Shown here: positions 57,218-64,000 of the stretch, piece by piece
Layout: every line of letters starts with the position of its first letter
Position numbering within the stretch: position 1 is the stretch's first letter
Notes under the pieces: generated by a model
Databases searched by the model: none
Seen by the model: the letters and a program-made list of their open reading frames with translations, nothing else
What the model was told of the DNA's origin: nothing
Position numbers and translations under genes: made by a program
Source: Sphingosinicella sp942492965
GTDB taxonomy: Bacteria > Pseudomonadota > Alphaproteobacteria > Sphingomonadales > Sphingomonadaceae
Assembly: GCA_942492965.1 (NCBI GenBank)
Contig: OW818656.1
Span: 2,790,001 to 2,854,000, forward strand
Direction of reading: 5' to 3'
Length of the DNA: 64,000 nucleotides

Positions 57218-57409
57218 ATTTGCGGATCCGAGATTGCCGTTCGCATCCGGCGGGTACGGACGGCAATCGCCCGTGAGAAGACTGGTTTGAAGAAACGCCC
57301 AACACCTGCCATTCGTTCATCCTCTCGGCGGCAGCTTGGCAGCCTCTCGCAAACCATATGACGCCCTGTCGATACTTCCCGAAAACGGCCGCTCACTGCC
57401 GGGGCTTCG

Positions 57410-59191
57410 TTAAGCCCGATCCATCGCCGTCAGAAACCGCTGTGCATCCCACCCCTCGCGCAGGACAAGCCCTTGGTCGAGCAGCTGAGCAAATTTGTCT
57501 TCCTCCATGGGTGCGGCGAACAGATACCCTTGACCGACCGAGCAGCCCAGTGCCCGCATGATCGCGCGTTCAGACTCCGTTTCTATGCCTTCTGCAACGA
57601 CGTGGATGTCGAGTGCTGCGCCAAGCTTGACGACGCTTTCCACGATGACGCGCTTGGCCGCGCTGTGCGCAAGATCGTGAACGAAGCTTCGATCGATCTT
57701 TATCTCGCTGAGCGGGAAGCTCTCCAGATAGCGTAGGTTGGAATAGCCTGTACCAAAGTCATCGATGGATATCCCGACCCCTAGGCGCCGCAGGTTTTCG
57801 AAAGCCCGGCGAATATTCTCCGGTTCACCGATCATGAGGTTTTCCGTGAGTTCCAGCGTCAGCCATTCCGCTCGGCAGCCAGTCTCGTCGAGCACCTGAT
57901 GGACAAAGGCCACCATGTCACGCTGAGTGAATTCGACGACCGATACATTGAAGGCGAAACGGATCGGGGATCGGCGGCCCCGGTTGATCTGCGCCGCATA
58001 CGTGGCGAGCGTGCGCAGGCCCCAGGCTCCGATTTCCAGGATCGCGCCCGTTTCCTCGGCGATTCCGATGAACCGGCTGGGCGATTGCGGACCGAACGCC
58101 CCGTGGTTCCATCGCAGCAGCGCTTCGGCCCCGACCAGTTCGCCCGAGCCGAGATCGACCTGTGGCTGATAGTGAAACAGAAGCTCCTGGTTCGGAACGG
58201 CGGTCTGGAGTTCGCTCGCCAACCGGATGCGGTTGCACGCGTCCCGCTCGTCCGCGGCCGCGAAGGGCTGCGGCGGGTGCCCGGGTTTCGCCTTCGATCT
58301 CTGCAGCGCCGCGCCCGACTGCCGCAGGAGTTGGAGCGAACTCGCACCGGCGACCCCCACGGCAAAACCCGTGGCGAACTGGACCGCCAGCGATGCACCG
58401 GGGAGCACGAAACGCGGCTTTAGGAGTTCGAGGACGTCGTCGACCGTGCTCGCGGCGCGGCTATGATCGTCGAGCGCGAACGCGACCGCGAAGCTGTTAG
58501 TGCCGACACGTGACACGGCAATCGCCGGCAGCGTTGCCAGACGCGTGGCCGCAGCGCGAAGCAGCGCGTCGCCGACATCATAGCCAAAGCCGCTGTTGAC
58601 GTCGTGAAAGCGACGGATGTCGAGCTTGACCACCAGCAGGGTGGTTGTGGCAGACGCGTCCATGGCTGCCAGTCGATCGAGCAAACCATAGCGATCGAGC
58701 AGCCCTGTCAGGCGATCGATGCCGGCAGCATGTGTGACGTCGCGGATAAAACCGATGAAATGCGTCACTTGGTCCGCGTCGTCGCGCAGGGGCACCAAAC
58801 GCAATGCGTTGCGAAACATCATGCCGTCCCGCCGATAGTTGCGTAGAGTCACCGAACAGTCGCGACCCTCTGTCAGGGCGGCCCGGATTTCGGCGATTTC
58901 GGGCTGCAGACGGTCGCTGCCCTGGAGATAGCGGCAATTCTTCCCGATCGCCTCGGCGGCAGTGTAGCCGGTGATCGCCTCGAACGCGGGGTTCACCTGG
59001 ACGATGGGCTGCCCTCTCATGCGCATGTCGGCGATCAACACGCCATCGCTGATATGTTCCAGCGCGAGCAGGGATGCGCTCGCGGGAACAGCCGGTTCGC
59101 TAGAGCGCCTGGCCAGGAGATGCCATCGTGCCGGTTTGAACGCCCCGGCCTCTGTTGATCGAGCGTCCCCTTCAATGACGTCATGTCTCAT
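57410..59191 (-). CDS. LOV-GGDEF-EAL protein, probable light-regulated c-di-GMP phosphodiesterase
   Basis: The protein has about 593 residues. A LOV/PAS domain (about 40-155) contains the flavin-adduct motif GKNCRYLQG with Cys86, and Asn118 and Asn128 that hold the flavin ring. The conserved Gln before the last strand end appears as Ile149 (FIGFIRDVT). The GGDEF domain (about 156-310) is degenerate, G-T-N-S-F at 231-235, so it should not make c-di-GMP. The EAL domain has EALLRW (Glu357), NVSVVEF, ELTENL, DDFGTGYSNL and VVAEGIET, all consistent with active phosphodiesterase. GTG 59215 is an alternative start. Confidence 0.87.
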   Translation of the reverse strand: MRHDVIEGDARSTEAGAFKPARWHLLARRSSEPAVPASASLLALEHISDGVLIADMRMRGQPIVQVNPAFEAITGYTAAEAIGKNCRYLQGSDRLQPEIAEIRAALTEGRDCSVTLRNYRRDGMMFRNALRLVPLRDDADQVTHFIGFIRDVTHAAGIDRLTGLLDRYGLLDRLAAMDASATTTLLVVKLDIRRFHDVNSGFGYDVGDALLRAAATRLATLPAIAVSRVGTNSFAVAFALDDHSRAASTVDDVLELLKPRFVLPGASLAVQFATGFAVGVAGASSLQLLRQSGAALQRSKAKPGHPPQPFAAADERDACNRIRLASELQTAVPNQELLFHYQPQVDLGSGELVGAEALLRWNHGAFGPQSPSRFIGIAEETGAILEIGAWGLRTLATYAAQINRGRRSPIRFAFNVSVVEFTQRDMVAFVHQVLDETGCRAEWLTLELTENLMIGEPENIRRAFENLRRLGVGISIDDFGTGYSNLRYLESFPLSEIKIDRSFVHDLAHSAAKRVIVESVVKLGAALDIHVVAEGIETESERAIMRALGCSVGQGYLFAAPMEEDKFAQLLDQGLVLREGWDAQRFLTAMDRA

Positions 59192-59357
59192 CGCACTGCG
59201 CCGCTTGTCAGGCACGCCGCCCTACGGCCTGGCGGAACAGCCAGGCAGTCTCCGATATTCGCTTCTCTACGCACGGAAGGAGCAAGTCGCATGATAAACC
59301 TCTGGGCGCGACGATGCGGCACCGGAACCAGAGCTTCAACTTCAGCTTTGCGGCAGT

Positions 59358-60356
59358 TCAGGACAAAACAGAGGCGCTTCGGTCGTTTCTCGCGTCCCTG
59401 GACTTCGTGGTTTGAAACCGCAGGCGATAATCCAGAGGCGTGACACCAATTCTGCGTAGAAATGCCCGTCTGAGGGTCGTTGTGGATCCAAACCCTGCTG
59501 CGTAGGCAATCGCCTTGATCGGCGATGAGCTATCTTCGAGAAGGCGTCGAGCGATATCGATCCGGGTCAATTCGACATAAGCTGCCGCGCTCATGCCCAA
59601 CTCGGCATGGAAAAGGCGGGATAAATGGCGCGGGCTCACGCCGGCTGCATTCGCAAGCGCTGCGAGACCCAAATCGGCGCGTGGATATTCGAGGATGTGA
59701 AGCCGTATTCTGTCAATCGGACTGGTGGAGGCACTTTGCGCGGTCAACGCGGCGCTGAACTGTGACTGCCCGCCGGGGCGCTTCAGAAAAACGACCAGCC
59801 TACGTGCCACCCAGAGGGCTAGCGCACGGCCATGATCCTCCTCGATCAATGAAAAGGCGAGATCGATTGCAGCAGCCACACCGGCAGAGCTGAACACCGG
59901 TCCGTCGCGAACGAAGATGCGATCAGGTTCGACCTGGATATCAGGATACGCCGCAGCAAGGCGTTCGGCATATTGCCAGTGGGTCGTAACGCAGCGTCCC
60001 GACAGCAGTCCCGCTTGAGCCGTAAGGAAGGCGCCCGTACACGTCGAGCCATAGCGCCGCGATTGCATGGCCTGATCCCGGAGCCAACGCACTACATTTT
60101 CGCTAAAGCGATCTGGCAGGCCATAAGGCCCAACGACGATTAGCGTGTCGCAAGGCTGGGTTGCATCGGAAATACCCGCATCGGGCATGTAGATCACGCC
60201 CGATGCGCTCTCTGCGGGGGTTCCGTGTTCGGTTACCAGCCGGACGCGATATGGCCGCCCCGACTGCATCTTGCAGTTTGCTTCGAAAAAAGCGTCGCGT
60301 AGGCCTGCGATCTCAAGCAAATGCACGTTGCCTGGGGCGAAGATCGTGACGAGCAC
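59358..60356 (-). CDS. GlxA-type AraC family regulator (DJ-1/PfpI sensor domain)
   Basis: The 332-residue protein joins an N-terminal DJ-1/PfpI-like domain (about 1-185; STCTGAFLTAQAGLLSGRCVTTHW with the nucleophile-elbow Cys) to a C-terminal AraC double helix-turn-helix (LGLAALANAAGVSPRHLSRLFHAELGMSAAAYVELTRIDIARRLLE, AIAYAAGFGSTTTLRRAFLRRIGVTP). GTG 60356 has GGAAG upstream. Family members often respond to small amines or amides. It has no obvious partner gene nearby. Confidence 0.88.
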   Translation of the reverse strand: MLVTIFAPGNVHLLEIAGLRDAFFEANCKMQSGRPYRVRLVTEHGTPAESASGVIYMPDAGISDATQPCDTLIVVGPYGLPDRFSENVVRWLRDQAMQSRRYGSTCTGAFLTAQAGLLSGRCVTTHWQYAERLAAAYPDIQVEPDRIFVRDGPVFSSAGVAAAIDLAFSLIEEDHGRALALWVARRLVVFLKRPGGQSQFSAALTAQSASTSPIDRIRLHILEYPRADLGLAALANAAGVSPRHLSRLFHAELGMSAAAYVELTRIDIARRLLEDSSSPIKAIAYAAGFGSTTTLRRAFLRRIGVTPLDYRLRFQTTKSRDARNDRSASVLS

Positions 60357-60561
60357 GGACTTGTCTTCCGCTCATTGGCGGCCGGAGGCCCCCATCGCCC
60401 GCCCTTATACGCCCCTTCGGCCTGATTGCGTATAACGATAATAAAAAGCGGCGTTCGGGCTACGCGATGGAGGTAGATTGTCCGGGAGATGGAGCGAGGC
60501 AAGTCTTTGCGGAACCCCCTGCGGAGCTTTCGGAAGCCGCGCCTCGGTGCAGAAAATCCGA

Positions 60562-63444
60562 TCAGAAGCTGGCGTTGATCCCGAACGTCACCGTGCGGCC
60601 CGTGTAGCTCGCACCTTCCAGATAGCGCGAACCCTCGCCGTAACGTTCGTCGAGGATCGGGTCCTTGCCGCTGTTCAGTATATCGACCGCGTTTACGAAC
60701 AGTTTGAATTGCGGCGTGAACTGGTAGCTAAACTGGCCGTCCAGCGACCCGTGCGCTTCTTCCACGATCCGCGTGTTGTAGCTTGAGAAGCGCGCTGTCT
60801 GACGATCGCGCCAGCTGTAGGCGAGCGAGGCTTCGATCCCGTACTTCTGGTAAGTGATCGCGCCGGTGACAATGGCCTCGGGTGCGTTGAAGAAATCCCC
60901 CTTCGGCACGCCGTCGAGGCCGGTGTCGGCCTTGCTCTTCTGCAATGTCGCGTTCGCATAGATGCCGAGCCCGCCGAACGCGCCCGGAAGCTCCGGGAAC
61001 TGCCGCACGAGGTTGAACTCGACGCCGTAGATCTCCGCGCTCTTGCCGTTCGTATAGGTGATGACGTCATCGATCACCTTGCCGGCCAGCCGGGGGTCAT
61101 TTTCGAAGCGCGCCCGGTCGGCTTCGGTTTCAGGCGCGGTCTCGCTGAAGATGAAGCGATCGATCTTCTTGTAATAGACGCCGGCGGAAAGAATGCCGAT
61201 CGATCCGAAATAGCGCTCTATGCTGAGATCGAAATTGTAGGCATAGGCCGGTTTCAGGCCGGGGTTGCCGATCGTCACGTCAACCTCGCCGTCTTCCTCT
61301 GAAATCTCGGTCGCACCGGAAATGTAGAGCGCCTCGGGCCGCGCGATCGAAGTGTAGAAAGCGCCCCGCACGACGAAATTATCCGAAGGCCGGTAGTTCA
61401 CCTGAAGACGGGGCAGAACGCTCGTGTAATTGGCCTTGCCTTTCACGCGGTTGTAGGCGGGGTCTTCGTCTTCCAGTTCGACGAGTTCCCAGTTGGTCGA
61501 GGAAACGCGCGTGTGATCGATGCGCACACCGCCCACCACGTCCCAGTTTCCCCACACGCCCTTCGCCATCACATATCCGGCGTATGTATCCTCGTCGCTC
61601 GTATAACTATCCTCGTCGATCGCGATGCCGCCGTCCTCGACGTACTCGTTCACGAAGTCGGGATTGCCGTCGACGAGGCTCTGCGAATATTCCCGCCAGC
61701 GCATGAGATTTCCGATGTCGAGCGACAGCCACGGCGCATAGGGCGCGCCGACCACGGAAGGGTCGATGAACGGACCAACGCCGAATTCCTCCATCGTCAG
61801 CGGCCCCGTCAGCTCCATGATGTTCGCTTCGAACAGTTTCCGGCGCGAGCGTTCAACCTTCACGCCGGCCTTCACCGTGCGCAGCCATGAACCCGAAGGC
61901 TCCCATGTCATGTCGAAATTCGCGGCCCAGCGCGTATTCTCGGAATCGTCCTGGTCGATATCGTTGTAGCCGAGCACATAACCGTCCGGATCGGCGATCG
62001 CGGCGACATCGGCAGGCGTCAGGTTCGGGATCGGGAAGCGGCCGGAATAGTCGTAGCCGAGCAGATTGCTTTCCAGTTCCTTCGTGAACGCAACCTCGTT
62101 GTCGAACGGCTCCTCGCGCTTGCCGGTCGAATAGCCGACGCCGTAATCGAACGTCACCGCCCCCGCGCGCGATTTGCCGGAAAGCACATACGACTGCTGC
62201 GTCAGTTCGGTCTCTTCATACTGGTTGAAGATGTTCGCGGTGCCGGGCTCGGAGAGGATCAGGTTGCCGTCGTCGTCATATTCGTCGGTGCCCGCCTCGA
62301 AGTAGAGCGCGTGGCTCAGTTCCTTGTCGAACAGCCGATTGTAGCTGCCCTTGAAGGTCAGTTCGGTCGCATCACTCACCGCCCAGTTGAGCGCGAGGTT
62401 CGCCGAGATGTTCTCGCGTTCGTTGTCATATTCGGTGGGGTGGTATTGCAGCGGCGTCACGCCGCTCGCCGGGTCGTCTTCCACCAAGCTCAGATAGTCC
62501 TCGTCCTGATAGAAGACGAAGCCGCGCGTCTTGCGCTTCGACCACGCGCCCGACACGAGAATGCCGAAACGGTCGTCCGCACCGAAACGCGTGGCGAGCG
62601 TGCCTTCCACCATCGGCTGCACCTTGTCGGAGAGGTCGTGATAGAAACCGCTCGCCGTGAAATCGATGACCGGACCGCGATAGTCGAACGCCGTCGCCGT
62701 CTCCAGAACCACCGCGCCGCCGATGCCGTCGGCGTCCTGATCGGGCAGCAGCGTCTTGTGGACGGTGATGCTGGAAAGCGCGCTCGTCTGGATCATGTCG
62801 AGCGGAACGCGGCGGTTTTCCTTTTCAGGCTGCGCCGCGTTCATGCCGTTGATCTTCGTGTTGTTGAGCCCGCTGTCGAGGCCGCGGATGGAAATGTAGC
62901 GTCCTTCGCCCGCATCCACCTCGCGCTGCACCGAGATACCGGGCACGCGACGCAGCGATTCGGCGGCGTTGAAATCGGGGAAGCGCCCGGCCTGATCGGC
63001 GGAAACGACGTTGCGGACGTTGTCGGCGGCGCGCTGCCTGGAGAGCGCCTGCGCCTGCGCGCCGCGCTGGCCGACGACGAGGATGGTCGCATCGTCCTCT
63101 CCGAGCATGACATCGTGCGCCGCGACCATGCCGGGCGCGATCCGCACACTTTCAGAGCGCGTCGGATAGCCGAGATAGTCAAAGCTCAGCGTGTAGGTGC
63201 CGGCGGAAAGGCCGGCGAAGCGATAGCCGCCTTGTGCGTCCGTCGTCGTGGACTGTCCCGTTTCACGGATGCGAACGATCACGCCTGAAAGCGCAGCCTG
63301 TGTTCCCACTTGCCAAACGCGGCCGGAAAGCCCCGCATCGGCGGTCTCCGCAGTCTGGGCGGCCGCCTCGGACGGCGATGCGATCACGAAGCTGCTGCAG
63401 AGCAGGCAGGCCGTCAAACGGGTGATGGAACGGAAACTGGACAT
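60562..63444 (-). CDS. TonB-dependent receptor with N-terminal carboxypeptidase-like domain
   Basis: The 960-residue protein has a signal peptide (LTACLLCSSFVIASPSEAAAQ), then a CarboxypepD_reg-like beta domain (about 40-125; GRVWQVGTQAALSGVIVRIRETG, YRFAGLSAGTYTLSFDYLGY), the plug (AAESLRRVPGISVQREVDAGEGRYISIRGL) and a long barrel ending FGINASF. This subtype (Caulobacter type) often imports saccharides or peptides. ATG 63444 has GGGGGAAG before it. A FecR-like gene upstream on the same strand suggests control by an ECF sigma factor. Confidence 0.92.
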   Translation of the reverse strand: MSSFRSITRLTACLLCSSFVIASPSEAAAQTAETADAGLSGRVWQVGTQAALSGVIVRIRETGQSTTTDAQGGYRFAGLSAGTYTLSFDYLGYPTRSESVRIAPGMVAAHDVMLGEDDATILVVGQRGAQAQALSRQRAADNVRNVVSADQAGRFPDFNAAESLRRVPGISVQREVDAGEGRYISIRGLDSGLNNTKINGMNAAQPEKENRRVPLDMIQTSALSSITVHKTLLPDQDADGIGGAVVLETATAFDYRGPVIDFTASGFYHDLSDKVQPMVEGTLATRFGADDRFGILVSGAWSKRKTRGFVFYQDEDYLSLVEDDPASGVTPLQYHPTEYDNERENISANLALNWAVSDATELTFKGSYNRLFDKELSHALYFEAGTDEYDDDGNLILSEPGTANIFNQYEETELTQQSYVLSGKSRAGAVTFDYGVGYSTGKREEPFDNEVAFTKELESNLLGYDYSGRFPIPNLTPADVAAIADPDGYVLGYNDIDQDDSENTRWAANFDMTWEPSGSWLRTVKAGVKVERSRRKLFEANIMELTGPLTMEEFGVGPFIDPSVVGAPYAPWLSLDIGNLMRWREYSQSLVDGNPDFVNEYVEDGGIAIDEDSYTSDEDTYAGYVMAKGVWGNWDVVGGVRIDHTRVSSTNWELVELEDEDPAYNRVKGKANYTSVLPRLQVNYRPSDNFVVRGAFYTSIARPEALYISGATEISEEDGEVDVTIGNPGLKPAYAYNFDLSIERYFGSIGILSAGVYYKKIDRFIFSETAPETEADRARFENDPRLAGKVIDDVITYTNGKSAEIYGVEFNLVRQFPELPGAFGGLGIYANATLQKSKADTGLDGVPKGDFFNAPEAIVTGAITYQKYGIEASLAYSWRDRQTARFSSYNTRIVEEAHGSLDGQFSYQFTPQFKLFVNAVDILNSGKDPILDERYGEGSRYLEGASYTGRTVTFGINASF

Positions 63445-63869
63445 GACTTCCCCCTTCATGCCGGCGCACGCCGGCATGGCTGATGCGGATACTCCGCGAT
63501 TGGCGATGGGCAGCCTCTAAGCCCTGGTTCGCGCGTTCCGGCCCTGGCCAGCAGAAGAGGGCCTTAGGGAATGGACCGTGCGTCGAAAGTTGCCGGCAGT
63601 CTGCGCGAGGGTCGGTAGCAACCGATTGTTACACTTCGACGACCGGTCGACGATTACCGATCCAGCCTCACGTCAGCTGGGCGAGGCATTCCGTCTCAGA
63701 CTTGGTGTCTTGGCGGTGTCGCCGGCAGTCGCAGCGGATGTGGCTTCGATGGCGCGGCTCTACCAACTGATGAAGCTCCGCGGCTCCAAGGTCTGAGAAT
63801 GGGATTGCGCCTATTTTGCTCGAAACTGAAATACGGGCTAAGCCAGCTACCGCATTCTAAAATTAAACA
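63445..63869. other. Upstream region of the large TonB receptor, no clear gene
   Basis: This 425-base gap lies between the probable FecR gene and the receptor. It contains the palindrome at 63458-63477 next to the receptor's ribosome binding site and an open plus-strand frame of 72 codons at 63578-63796 with no recognisable domain or ribosome binding site, which I do not call. The part nearest FecR (63820-63870) is AT-rich. Confidence 0.5.
63458..63477. repeat. 20-bp palindrome in the receptor leader
   Basis: ATGCCGGCG-CA-CGCCGGCAT has perfect 9-base arms. It ends three bases from the GGGGGAAG ribosome binding site of the large receptor gene (minus strand). It may be a dispersed palindromic repeat of the kind common in sphingomonads, or a leader hairpin affecting translation. 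Confidence 0.7.
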
Positions 63870-64000
63870 TTACTTCGATGCGGACAATACCAGGTGACCC
63901 GGAGCGACCTCCGTCACTTCCACGCCCGTCATGATGTGCAGCGCCTCCACGAAGCCTTCGACTTCGCCGGCCTTGAAGTAGCCCGCTATGGGCATGGCGC
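63870..64000 (-). CDS. FecR-like anti-sigma factor, C-terminal end (cut by window edge)
   Basis: A minus-strand frame enters from the right edge and stops at 63870. The visible 43 residues (AGYFKAGEVEGFVEALHIMTG, then VTEVAPGHLVLSASK) resemble the C-terminal domain of FecR proteins, which sense the receptor's periplasmic domain and release an ECF sigma factor. Its position before a TonB receptor on the same strand fits. With so little sequence the call is tentative. Confidence 0.5.
   Translation of the reverse strand, partial: AMPIAGYFKAGEVEGFVEALHIMTGVEVTEVAPGHLVLSASK

Noticed and set aside
63578..63796. A 72-codon plus-strand frame in the receptor upstream gap
   Set aside because: No ribosome binding site, no recognisable domain, and the position fits an untranslated control region.

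Overview
The window looks like chromosomal DNA of a high-GC alphaproteobacterium, most probably a sphingomonad (Sphingomonadales). The grounds are four intact TonB-dependent receptors, a carbazole-dioxygenase-type Rieske oxygenase, an ATP12 chaperone gene, a propionyl-CoA carboxylase/biotin synthase locus, and very dense gene packing with many ATGA/GTGA start-stop overlaps. The genus is not settled by the sequence.

Left part (1-20.6 kb) is mostly core. It holds a diguanylate cyclase, guanylate kinase and an HtrA/Deg protease, then a long minus-strand run pccB-bioB-[GNAT, ATP-grasp, two sugar-transfer-type ATP-grasp genes]-pccA. The four-gene ATP-grasp cassette is translationally coupled and sits between biotin synthase and the biotin-carrying carboxylase subunit; its product is unknown. 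A second tight minus-strand operon is rarA, a serine hydrolase, a frameshifted DUF429 gene, crcB/fluC, an RluC-type pseudouridine synthase, a HAD phosphatase, a two-helix membrane protein and ATP12.

20.6-27.5 kb: a His-rich PadR regulator with a DUF2218 gene, then a D-glutamate module: a LysR regulator (DgcR-like), DgcN (DUF1611), DgcA (enolase superfamily), an exported N-acyl-D-amino-acid deacylase and a dicarboxylate/amino-acid symporter. A candidate operator precedes dgcN.

27.5-49.2 kb is a catabolic region. It has a flavin reductase, an AraC regulator and a styrene/indole-monooxygenase-like FAD enzyme, a receptor, a MatB-like acyl-CoA ligase, a racemase-superfamily protein lacking both catalytic cysteines, an IclR regulator and a second receptor. 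Next comes a plus-strand operon: alpha/beta hydrolase, Rieske oxygenase, its reductase, extradiol dioxygenase, amidase and an M20-fold protein with degenerate metal sites. A convergent minus-strand set follows: maleate isomerase, MarR-like regulator, C-C hydrolase and quinone-oxidoreductase-like enzyme. Together these suggest oxygenation, meta ring cleavage, C-C hydrolysis, amide hydrolysis and maleate-to-fumarate conversion of a nitrogen-containing aromatic. The substrate cannot be read from sequence.

49.2-64 kb: a META/MliC lipoprotein, then tRNA-Ser(GGA) followed by a perfect 73-bp tandem duplication and a truncated tyrosine integrase, marking an old island attachment site. Beyond it are a receptor-esterase-LuxR group, a receptor 3'-end remnant, a LysR/pirin pair, a LOV-GGDEF-EAL protein with altered photosensor and degenerate cyclase residues, a GlxA-type AraC regulator, and a large receptor preceded by a probable FecR anti-sigma factor cut by the window edge. 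One tRNA was found; no rRNA, CRISPR array or intact transposon was seen.
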